Assembly (NCBI GenBank): GCA_963828555.1
Contig: CAWHEL010000004.1
Coordinates: 992,001-1,056,000, forward strand
Direction: 5' to 3'
Length of the DNA stretch: 64,000 nt
From: JADJPO01 sp963828555
GTDB taxonomy: Bacteria > Actinomycetota > Actinomycetes > Actinomycetales > Kineosporiaceae
A model generated the notes under the pieces. The model ran no database searches and was not told the DNA's origin. It saw nothing but the letters and a program-made list of their open reading frames with translations. Positions 23,827-30,729 of this stretch are shown piece by piece. Every line of letters starts with the position of its first letter. Positions within the stretch are counted from its first letter, which is position 1. Made by a program: the position numbers and the translations under genes.

Positions 23827-25806
23827 GTGCCTGTGGACGTTGTGCTGAACCCGTTGCTGGACGCCGCGGTTGCGGCGGTCGGTGGCAGCACGCGCCCCGG
23901 GCAGCAGCAGATGGCCGAGGCCGTGGCGGCGGCGATGGAGTCCGGCGAACACCTGCTGGTGCAGGCCGGCACCGGAACCGGAAAGTCGCTGGCCTACCTG
24001 GTGCCGGCCATCGCCCACGCGGTGCAGCAGCGGCAGACCGTGGTGATCTCCACCGCGACGCTCGCCCTGCAGGCCCAGGTGGTCGAGCGTGACCTGCCGA
24101 GGGTGGCGGACGCGCTGGAGGGGCTGCTCGGCCGCCGACCGACCTGGCAACTGGTCAAGGGACGGGCCAACTACCTGTGCCGGCACAAGCTGGGCGGCGG
24201 TTACCCGGCGGACGACGGGGGCTTGTTCGAGCTGGCCGGCGCCACCACCGGCCCGATGGTGCCGCCCGGGCGGCTGGGTGCCCAGGTGGTGCGGTTGCGC
24301 GAGTGGGCCGAGAGCACCACCAGCGGAGACCGGGACGAGCTGGTGCCGGGGGTGAGTGAGCAGGCCTGGCGCCAGGTCTCGGTCGGAGCCCGGGAGTGCC
24401 TGGGCGCGCAGAGCTGTCCCAGCGCGGGGGACTGCTTCTGCGACGGTGCCCGGGAACGGGCTCGCAGCGTCGACATCGTGGTGACCAACCACGCGATCGT
24501 GGCCATCGACGCCTTCGAGGGGCGCAGCCTGCTGCCCGAGCACGAGGTGCTGGTGGTCGACGAGGCGCACGAGCTGGCCGACCGGGTCACCTCCGTGGTG
24601 TCCAAGGAGCTCACCGTCACCGGGGTGGAGGTGGCCGCTCGCCGGGCCCGGGCCGCGGGAGTGACGACGCCTGCCCTGGACGACGCCGCGGCCCAGCTTG
24701 CCGATGCCTACGCAGAGGCGCCGGAAGGCAGGCTGACCAGCCTGGACGAGGCACTCGGCGACGCCGTCGTCGCCGTGCGCGACGCCGCGCGGGACGTGGT
24801 CAGCTCGCTGAAGGGCAGCGAGCCGGGTGCCTCGGCCGGCCCGCCGGACGGCGCTCGGCAGCTGGCCCGGGCCGCGGTGGGGGAGATCTTCGACGTGGCC
24901 GAGCGGCTCACGTCGGGCTCGGGCGCCAAGGACGGGCCGGACGTCGTGTGGCTCTCCCGCGTCGGCCGGCCCGAGACCGGGGTCCGGGTGGGGCTGAACG
25001 TGGCCCCGCTGTCGGTGGCACTCGCCTTGCGGGACAAGGTGTTCGGCGAGCGGAGCGTCGTTCTCACCTCGGCCACGCTGGCCCTCGGCGGCTCGTTCGA
25101 CGCCGCCGCCCGGGTGCTCGGGCTGAGCGGGGAGGGTGCGCCGGCCTGGAAGGGGCTGGACGTCGGCAGCCCGTTCGACTACCCGCGCCAGGCGATCCTC
25201 TACCTGGCCCGCCACCTACCGCCGCCGGGCCGGGACGGCGTGAACCCGGCCATGCTGGACGAGCTGGCGGCGCTGGTCGAGGCCGCCGGTGGCCGCACGC
25301 TCGGCCTGTTCTCCTCCCGGCGCGCCGCCGAGGCTGCAGCGGAGGCGCTGCGCGATCGGCTCGACGTGCCCGTGCTCTGCCAGGGGGACGACGCCACCCC
25401 CACCCTGGTGCGCAGCTTCGCCGCCGACCCGCGCACCTGTCTGTTCGGCACCCTGTCGTTGTGGCAGGGGGTCGACGTGCCCGGCGCGGCCTGCCAGCTG
25501 GTGGTGGTGGACCGGATCCCGTTCCCGCGCCCCGACGACCCGTTGAGCACCGCCCGGCAGGAGGCCGTCGCCCGGCACGGTGGGAACGCGTTCATGGCGG
25601 TGGCTGCCACCCATGCCGCGCTGTTGCTGGCCCAGGGGGTGGGCCGCCTGGTGCGCTCGGGCGAGGACCGCGGCGTCGTCGCGGTGCTGGACTCCCGGCT
25701 GTCCACCGCCCGCTACGCGACCTTCCTGCGCGCCTCGCTGCCCCCGTTCTGGACCACCACCGATCGCGACGTCGTGCTCGCCGCCCTCCGCCGCATCGAC
25801 ACCTAG
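23827..25806 (+). CDS. dinG: DinG/XPD-family ATP-dependent DNA helicase
   Basis: Superfamily 2 iron-sulfur helicase of 659 residues. Walker A is GTGTGKS (48-54) and the Walker B box DEAH is at 245-248. The region between them has cysteines placed for a 4Fe-4S cluster: NYLCRHK near residue 118, then ECLGAQSCPSAGDCFC near 195-210. Late helicase motifs are LTSATLALGG, GTLSLWQGVDVPG and QGVGRLVR. Such helicases unwind 5'-tailed duplexes and remove R-loops or G-quadruplexes. It ends facing the lysR gene across a palindromic spacer. Confidence 0.92.
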   Translation: MPVDVVLNPLLDAAVAAVGGSTRPGQQQMAEAVAAAMESGEHLLVQAGTGTGKSLAYLVPAIAHAVQQRQTVVISTATLALQAQVVERDLPRVADALEGLLGRRPTWQLVKGRANYLCRHKLGGGYPADDGGLFELAGATTGPMVPPGRLGAQVVRLREWAESTTSGDRDELVPGVSEQAWRQVSVGARECLGAQSCPSAGDCFCDGARERARSVDIVVTNHAIVAIDAFEGRSLLPEHEVLVVDEAHELADRVTSVVSKELTVTGVEVAARRARAAGVTTPALDDAAAQLADAYAEAPEGRLTSLDEALGDAVVAVRDAARDVVSSLKGSEPGASAGPPDGARQLARAAVGEIFDVAERLTSGSGAKDGPDVVWLSRVGRPETGVRVGLNVAPLSVALALRDKVFGERSVVLTSATLALGGSFDAAARVLGLSGEGAPAWKGLDVGSPFDYPRQAILYLARHLPPPGRDGVNPAMLDELAALVEAAGGRTLGLFSSRRAAEAAAEALRDRLDVPVLCQGDDATPTLVRSFAADPRTCLFGTLSLWQGVDVPGAACQLVVVDRIPFPRPDDPLSTARQEAVARHGGNAFMAVAATHAALLLAQGVGRLVRSGEDRGVVAVLDSRLSTARYATFLRASLPPFWTTTDRDVVLAALRRIDT

Positions 25807-25810
25807 CCAG

Positions 25811-25904
25811 AACCCGCTCATGCTCCGCAGGGGTACATGGCTCTAGTTGTCAATGTGGGGCAAATCAGTCAACTGAATGTTCTCCCGCGGAGTATGAGCA
25901 GGTT
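25811..25904. repeat. Long imperfect inverted repeat between convergent genes
   Basis: Arms 25811-25832 and 25884-25904 are complementary over about 21 bp with two mismatches and one bulged base. An inner pair AGTTG (25845) and CAACT (25870) can extend the structure. The spacer is clearly less GC-rich than its surroundings. Between the stops of dinG and the convergent lysR gene it could serve as a bidirectional terminator; it could also be a small mobile palindromic element. No flanking target duplication was found. Confidence 0.6.
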
Positions 25905-25915
25905 GTGGGGTTCGG

Positions 25916-26833
25916 TCAGAGGGCGGCGGCGGCGTCTTCGAGGGCGTCGAGCGTGGCCGCCACGGCCGGTACCCGCAGCAGATCGGGTGTGGTCAGCGCG
26001 AACACCGAGCGCCGGCTCACCCCGGCGACCGAGCGCAGCGTGACGCCCGGATGGCGAGCGGCCACCCCGCTGACCAGCCCGGGCAGCAGAGCCACCCCCA
26101 GCCCGGCGGCGACGAAGGCGAGCACGGCCATGTAGTCGTCGGTCTCGGCGGCGATCGCCGGGCTGAACCCGACGGCCTCGGCCGAGGCGGTGAGGTGACC
26201 GCGGCAGCGCGGACAGCCGGCGATCCAGCGTGCCTCGGCCAGGTCGCGCAGGTGTAGCCGGTTCCGCTCGGCGAGTGGGTCGCCGTCCGCCACGGCCAGG
26301 ACCGAGGGATCGGTGAGCAGCCGCCGACGATGCAGCCCGGCAAGAGGCGACTCCCCGGCCGTGGTCGGATCGGGGTAATCGAACGCGACGGCGATGTCGC
26401 ACCGGCCTTCGCGCAGGGCGGCGATCGATGCCGGGGGCTGGTCCTCGCTGAACACGACCTCGACGCCGGCGGCGAGTTCGCGCAGTGCAGCCAGTGCGGC
26501 GGGAACCAGAGTGGCCGAGGCGGAGGGAAAGGAGACCAGCCGCACCCGACCGGCGCGCAGGCCGGTCAGGGCCGACACCTCTCGCTCGGCGGCGTCGACC
26601 GTGGCGGCGACCGTGGCGCCGTAGCGGGCCAGCACCTGGCCGGCCTCGGTGAGCCGGACACCACGCGGATGCCGTTCCAGCAGAGCCGTTCCCAGGCGCT
26701 TCTCCAGCCGGCGCACGTGTTGGCTGACGGCGGGCTGGGTGCAGCCGAGGGCGGTCGCTGCGGCGGTGATCGAGCCCGCGTCGGCGATCGCCCGGACCAG
26801 GCGGAGCGATCCGAGGTCAAGGGTCGATGGCAT
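25916..26833 (-). CDS. LysR-family transcriptional regulator
   Basis: Regulator of 305 residues. The winged helix is in residues 5-65 (LRLVRAIADAGSITAAA, CTQPAVSQHVRRLE), followed by a substrate-binding domain. The effector domain contains a CPRC pair within GCPRCRGHL, possibly redox- or metal-sensitive, which is speculation. It is divergent from the class V aminotransferase gene across 70 bp, the classical layout for a LysR protein controlling its neighbour. Confidence 0.9.
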   Translation of the reverse strand: MPSTLDLGSLRLVRAIADAGSITAAATALGCTQPAVSQHVRRLEKRLGTALLERHPRGVRLTEAGQVLARYGATVAATVDAAEREVSALTGLRAGRVRLVSFPSASATLVPAALAALRELAAGVEVVFSEDQPPASIAALREGRCDIAVAFDYPDPTTAGESPLAGLHRRRLLTDPSVLAVADGDPLAERNRLHLRDLAEARWIAGCPRCRGHLTASAEAVGFSPAIAAETDDYMAVLAFVAAGLGVALLPGLVSGVAARHPGVTLRSVAGVSRRSVFALTTPDLLRVPAVAATLDALEDAAAAL

Positions 26834-26864
26834 AACCCCACTCTATGTATTCGAGCAGCAGAAC

Positions 26865-26880
26865 GGCATTGTGTGATGCC
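26865..26880 (+). promoter_or_regulatory. Candidate LysR operator in the divergent intergenic region
   Basis: GGCAT-N6-ATGCC is a perfect 5-bp inverted repeat that contains a T-N11-A pattern, the core of LysR-family sites. It is 23 bp before the aminotransferase start and 32 bp before the lysR start. Confidence 0.4.
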
Positions 26881-26903
26881 CGCGTGTCGCCCACGATGGC
26901 CAG

Positions 26904-27968
26904 GTGACTGCCTCTGAGATCGCCCCGGAACGACTCTCTCCACTGCGATCTGCCTTCGAGGCGGTGCCCGGCTACCTCGACGCGGCCACCCTCGGCCTGC
27001 CTGCCCGGGCGAGCATGACGGCGTTGACCGAGGCCCTGCGGCAGTGGCAGGACGGCGCCGCCTCGGCAGCCGGGTACGACCTGGCGGTGCACGCGAGCCG
27101 GACGGCGTACGCCCGGTTGGTCGGGGTCGCCCCGGAGTGGGTGGCCGTCGGCTCGCAGGTCTCGGCGCAGCTCGCCGTAGTGGGCGCCTCCCTGCCCGAT
27201 GGCGGCGAGGTGGTGGTGCCCGAGGACGACTTCGCCTCGGTGGTCTTCCCCTTCCTGGTGCACCGGGACCGAGGGGTGACCGTGCGGCAGGTGCCCCTGA
27301 CTCGGTTGGCCGAGGAGATCCGGCCGAGGACCACCGTGGTGGCGTTCTCGCTGGCCCAGTCCGCGGACGGGCGCCTGGCCGATCTCGCTGCGGTGCAGCG
27401 CGCCGCACGTGCCCATGGCGCCCTGACGGTGTGCGACACGACCCAGGCGGTGGGCTGGCTGCCGGTGGCCGCGGGCGAGCTCGACGTCACCGTCTGCGCG
27501 GCCTACAAGTGGCTGAGCTGCCCGCGTGGGGTGTCCTTCATGACCGTGCGCCCGGAGGTGTGGGAGCGGCTGCGACCGGTCGCCGCCGGCTGGTACGCGG
27601 GGGAGTCGGTGTGGGACTCGATCTACGGCCCCGAGATGACCCTGGCCCCTGACGCCCGTCGGTTCGACGTGTCACCGGCCTGGCTGGCCTGGGCCGGCGC
27701 GGCGCCGGCGCTCGAGCTGTTCGCCGAGGCGACCCCCTCGGCCAGGGCAACGGGAGTTGCCCTGGCCGCTCGGGTGCGGTCGGGTCTGGGAATGCTGGAG
27801 GCCGGTTCTCCCGTCGTCTCGTTGAGCGATCCCACGGGCGAACTGACCGGGCGGCTCCGGTCCGCCGGGTGCGCTTTCGCGACCCGGTCCGGCCGGATCC
27901 GGCTGGCGTTTCATGTGTGGAACGACGACCGCGATGCGGACCTTGTGACGTCGGCCTGCGCGTCCTGA
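26904..27968 (+). CDS. Class V aminotransferase-fold PLP enzyme
   Basis: PLP-dependent enzyme of 354 residues related to cysteine desulfurases and isopenicillin-N-epimerase-like proteins. FSLAQSADGRLADL and VCDTTQAVGWLPV provide the PLP-aspartate context. CAAYKWLSCPRG holds the Schiff-base lysine, and the late SGRIRLAFHVWND is the family C-terminus. No cysteine is placed like the loop cysteine of desulfurases, so a desulfurase role is unlikely. The substrate is unknown; the neighbouring LysR gene suggests substrate-induced catabolic expression. Confidence 0.85.
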   Translation: MTASEIAPERLSPLRSAFEAVPGYLDAATLGLPARASMTALTEALRQWQDGAASAAGYDLAVHASRTAYARLVGVAPEWVAVGSQVSAQLAVVGASLPDGGEVVVPEDDFASVVFPFLVHRDRGVTVRQVPLTRLAEEIRPRTTVVAFSLAQSADGRLADLAAVQRAARAHGALTVCDTTQAVGWLPVAAGELDVTVCAAYKWLSCPRGVSFMTVRPEVWERLRPVAAGWYAGESVWDSIYGPEMTLAPDARRFDVSPAWLAWAGAAPALELFAEATPSARATGVALAARVRSGLGMLEAGSPVVSLSDPTGELTGRLRSAGCAFATRSGRIRLAFHVWNDDRDADLVTSACAS

Positions 27969-27978
27969 CACGCCGGGT

Positions 27979-28287
27979 TCAGGCGCCGACGGCCATCCGG
28001 ACCGCGCTGGTGAGCTGACCGTAGGTGTCGACGCCGTCGAAGAAGTCATCGGGGAAGCGGACGTCGAGCTCCTCGCCGACCGCGCCGAGCACGGTCGCCG
28101 CGGTGTCGTCGTTCAGACCCAGCTCCTCCAGGGACGTGTCCACGGTCAGGTGCTCCGCGGGCACGTCGAGCTGTTGGGCGACCACGGCACGCACCGTGTC
28201 GTCGAGGGGGTGTCCCTGCACGTAGTGCTCCTCATTCAGGTGATCAGGCCCTGACATCGGCGGACGGGGCGAGAACTCATCACTCAC
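27979..28287 (-). CDS. Acyl-carrier-like protein lacking the phosphopantetheine serine
   Basis: Small acidic protein of 102 residues from GTG 28287 (ATG 28257 is also possible). From residue 25 it follows the four-helix acyl-carrier pattern: VRAVVAQQLDVPAEHLTVDTSLEELGLNDDTA, then EELDVRFPDDFFDGVDTYGQL. At the position where carriers have Asp-Ser-Leu it reads Asn-Asp-Asp, so no phosphopantetheine can be attached there. It may be a structural or regulatory carrier homologue. lexA ends 34 bp upstream on the same strand, so it could be transcribed with lexA. Confidence 0.7.
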   Translation of the reverse strand: MSDEFSPRPPMSGPDHLNEEHYVQGHPLDDTVRAVVAQQLDVPAEHLTVDTSLEELGLNDDTAATVLGAVGEELDVRFPDDFFDGVDTYGQLTSAVRMAVGA

Positions 28288-28321
28288 TGTTAAGACTAGT
28301 GCCTGAGAGTTGCTGTGTTGG

Positions 28322-29134
28322 CTAAACCCTACGCAGAACGGCGACCACTCGGCCAAGAATCGTCGCATCGTCACCCGGTATGGGCTCATACGCGGGGTTC
28401 TGGGGGAGCAGCCAGACGTGCCCGTCGCGGCGGCGGAAGGTTTTCACGGTGGCCTCGGAGTCCAGCATCGCGGCCACGATCTCGCCGTTGTCGGCCACTG
28501 GCTGCTGCCGGACGACGACCCAGTCGCCGTCGCAGATGGCCGCTTCGATCATCGAATCGCCGACCACCTTGAGCAGGAACAGCTGGCCCTCGCCGACCAG
28601 CTGCCGGGGGAGTGGGAAGACGTCTTCCACCGCCTGCTCGGCCAGGATCGGCCCGCCGGCCGCGATCCGGCCGACCACGGGAACATAGGCGGGCTGCGGA
28701 CGGCTGTCGCCGAACCCGCTCAGGTCGACCTCGTTCGGGTCCACCTCGTGCGGGCGCACCGGGTGCTGCTCGCCAGGCATGGTGACCTCGATCGCCCGGG
28801 GGCGGTTCGGGTCGCGGCGCAGGTAGCCCTTGCGCTCGAGAGTGCTGAGCTGGTGCGCCACGCTGCTGGGGCTGGTCAGCCCCACGATCGCCCCGATCTC
28901 GCGCATGCTCGGCGGGTAGCCGCGCCGCTCGACGGAATCCCTGATCGTCTCCAGCACCAGGCGCTGACGGCTGGTCAGCCCGTCGCCCCCGGCCGGGCCG
29001 TCCGGAAGGGCGAGCACCTCGCCCACCTCGCCGGCATCGTCCGGGCCGGACGGGTCGACGTCGACGGCGCCCCCGGCCTCGACCACGAGGGGTTCACCGG
29101 TTGGGTCCTGCTGCCGTGACCGCCGCGTCGCCAT
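28322..29134 (-). CDS. lexA: SOS repressor LexA
   Basis: LexA of 270 residues with a 50-residue acidic N-terminal extension before the winged helix (TSRQRLVLETIRDSVERRG, PPSMREIG, GLTSPSSVAHQL). The self-cleavage site is A159-G160 in GRIAAGGP. Catalytic residues are S194 (VGDSM) and K231 (ATVKTF). ATG 29134 has AGGAGG upstream and the longer open frame is not conserved. Two LexA boxes in the intergenic region with the LysM gene indicate autoregulation and joint damage control. Confidence 0.97.
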   Translation of the reverse strand: MATRRSRQQDPTGEPLVVEAGGAVDVDPSGPDDAGEVGEVLALPDGPAGGDGLTSRQRLVLETIRDSVERRGYPPSMREIGAIVGLTSPSSVAHQLSTLERKGYLRRDPNRPRAIEVTMPGEQHPVRPHEVDPNEVDLSGFGDSRPQPAYVPVVGRIAAGGPILAEQAVEDVFPLPRQLVGEGQLFLLKVVGDSMIEAAICDGDWVVVRQQPVADNGEIVAAMLDSEATVKTFRRRDGHVWLLPQNPAYEPIPGDDATILGRVVAVLRRV

Positions 29135-29235
29135 GCCGTCCTCCTGCAAGTCGCTGATCTGGTCGGTGTGAGGTGTCGCCGGGGTGATCGAAGTGCTCGT
29201 CGACGAAGCAACCGTAGGCCGAATCGCGACACGTT

Positions 29236-29251
29236 TCAAACATATGTTCGA
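29236..29251 (+). promoter_or_regulatory. LexA box, lexA-proximal
   Basis: TCAAACATATGTTCGA differs from the palindromic consensus TCGAAC-N4-GTTCGA at one position. It lies 102 bp upstream of lexA, fitting autorepression. Confidence 0.8.
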
Positions 29252-29303
29252 GTGTGTCTCGACTCTGTCGGTGGTGGGTGATAGAACTCGGACAAGCGTT
29301 CGA

Positions 29304-29319
29304 TCGAACGAACGTTCGA
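29304..29319 (+). promoter_or_regulatory. LexA box, LysM-gene-proximal
   Basis: TCGAACGAACGTTCGA is a perfect 16-bp match to TCGAAC-N4-GTTCGA, 42 bp upstream of the LysM gene start, where it would block that promoter. Confidence 0.85.
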
Positions 29320-29360
29320 GCGACCCACCGATGTGCGCGACCGATGTGGAGGCGACCCAG

Positions 29361-29723
29361 ATGTCCGCGATGACGAGCGTGGCACCCGCCGGGATCCAGC
29401 AGTTCCAGCGCCCCCTGGTCGGGGTCCGGTTGACCCGTCGTGGCCGGGTCGTGCTCCACCTCGGGTCCGTCCTGCTGCTGGCGGTCGTGGTCGCGGCCGC
29501 TGTGCTGCTCGGTGGAGGGCGGGCCGACGGTGGAGAGCAGGCGCGCCCGCTGCCCGTCACCTACCACGTCGTGGCTCCCGGGGAGACCCTGTGGCAGCTG
29601 GCCAGCGAGTTGCAGCCGGGTGTCGACCCGCGGGACACCATCGCCCACATCGTCGAGCTGAACCAGCTGCACACTGCCGACATCGCCGCGGGTACCCGCC
29701 TGGCGCTTCCTCAGATCGACTGA
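29361..29723 (+). CDS. LysM-domain membrane protein, SOS-linked division inhibitor type
   Basis: Protein of 120 residues: a basic cytoplasmic tail, one membrane helix (about 30-51) and a C-terminal extracellular LysM domain (67-117, YHVVAPGETLWQLASEL, IVELNQL, AGTRLALP). ATG 29361 has TGGAGG upstream; the ATG at 29331 lacks a ribosome site. A TM-LysM gene divergent from lexA and with its own SOS box parallels YneA of Bacillus and ChiZ/Rv2719c of mycobacteria, both damage-induced inhibitors of cell division. No catalytic residues of a hydrolase are evident, so septum binding rather than hydrolysis is likely. Confidence 0.83.
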   Translation: MSAMTSVAPAGIQQFQRPLVGVRLTRRGRVVLHLGSVLLLAVVVAAAVLLGGGRADGGEQARPLPVTYHVVAPGETLWQLASELQPGVDPRDTIAHIVELNQLHTADIAAGTRLALPQID

Positions 29724-29758
29724 GCGTCGTCGGTCGTCCGCGTCAGCCACCGAGGGTG

Positions 29759-29783
29759 AGCGCCTTGGGCGTTCCTAGGCGCT
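29759..29783 (+). terminator. Hairpin after the LysM gene
   Basis: AGCGCCT (29759-29765) and AGGCGCT (29777-29783) form a perfect 7-bp stem with an 11-nt loop, 36 bp after the stop. There is no U-tract, as is common for actinobacterial terminators. Confidence 0.45.
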
Positions 29784-29889
29784 CCGTGACGATTTGCGCT
29801 TACTCAGCGTGTGCATCGGGCTTTCGGGGGAGGCGCCGCACCGGCGTGTCGCGGCTTGCGCCTTGTGGGTCGGCGGCTTAGCGTTACCC

Positions 29890-29931
29890 CTACATCTAGT
29901 AGTTACACAGATGTAAGCTATCCACATATAG
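29890..29931 (+). promoter_or_regulatory. Tandem NrdR-box-like sites upstream of nrdR
   Basis: CTACATCTAG (29890-29899) and CCACATATAG (29922-29931) fit the core CwAtATaTwG of NrdR boxes (second site one mismatch) and are offset by 32 bp, three helical turns, the spacing typical of paired NrdR sites. They lie in an unusually AT-rich stretch. The whole 29724-30068 region holds no gene. Imperfect DnaA boxes CTATCCACA (29918) and TCGTCCACA (29985) are interleaved. Confidence 0.6.
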
Positions 29932-30068
29932 TCCCCAGCTTGATCCCCAGAATATGGGGCTTCGTGCACATGTCATCCCCAGGTTCGTCCACAGGCGGGC
30001 CGAACGGGTGACCTGAGGTAGCGCTGAGTGGCCCGTTCGATCGGGCCGACCGGAGGAGGTGTCCAGGC

Positions 30069-30578
30069 GTGAACTGCCCGTTCTGCCGCAACACCGATTC
30101 CCGTGTCGTCGACTCGCGCAGCGCCGAGGACGGAACCTCGATCCGGCGCCGGCGGCAGTGTCCCGAGTGCGGTCGCCGGTTCAGCACCCTGGAGACCGCC
30201 AGCCTCACCGTGGTCAAGCGCTCCGGAGCGACGGAGCCGTTCAGTCGGTCGAAGGTCATCAGCGGGGTGCGCAAGGCGTGTCAGGGGCGCCCCGTGGGTG
30301 AGGATGATCTCGCTCGGCTCGCCCAGCGGGTGGAGGAGAGCATCCGGGCCACTGGTGCCGCTGAGATCGACGCACACGAGGTGGGCCTGAGCATCCTGGG
30401 CCCGCTGCGCGAACTCGACGAGGTCGCCTACCTGCGCTTCGCCAGCGTCTACCGTGCCTTCGAGTCTCTCGAGGACTTCGAGGACGCCATCTCCCTGTTG
30501 CGGGTGGAACGTGACGCCATGGGCGTCGAGCCCTCACCGTCACCCGCCCCCGACGCCCCCGTCGGCGGCGGCGTATAG
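30069..30578 (+). CDS. nrdR: Transcriptional repressor NrdR
   Basis: Repressor of ribonucleotide reductase genes, 169 residues. The zinc ribbon uses C3, C6, C31 and C34, followed by an ATP-cone domain (about 49-139) that senses ATP/dATP. GTG 30069 follows GGAGGAGGTG. The C-terminal tail of 20 residues is Pro-rich and ends in a Gly-Gly-Gly-Val stretch encoded by DNA repeated immediately after the gene. nrdJ follows 151 bp downstream, the common actinobacterial nrdRJ arrangement. Confidence 0.96.
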   Translation: MNCPFCRNTDSRVVDSRSAEDGTSIRRRRQCPECGRRFSTLETASLTVVKRSGATEPFSRSKVISGVRKACQGRPVGEDDLARLAQRVEESIRATGAAEIDAHEVGLSILGPLRELDEVAYLRFASVYRAFESLEDFEDAISLLRVERDAMGVEPSPSPAPDAPVGGGV

Positions 30579-30623
30579 ACCCCCGTCGGCGGCGCTACTG
30601 GGGAAGGTGGCGCCGCCGACGGG
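30557..30623 (+). promoter_or_regulatory. Alternative strong hairpins between nrdR and nrdJ
   Basis: CCCGTCGGCGGCG occurs at 30558-30570 (end of nrdR) and 30582-30594; its exact reverse complement CGCCGCCGACGGG is at 30611-30623. The 13-bp right arm can pair with either left arm but not both. It could end or attenuate transcription between nrdR and nrdJ, or process the message. Confidence 0.5.
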
Positions 30624-30729
30624 AACCAGCCCACAGCCACGTTCGAACGAGACCCGAGCAGCACCCACAGCGGATCAGTACGGCCAACCAGGGCGCGACA
30701 CGCCCGCATGACGAGGGGAAACAACAGAT

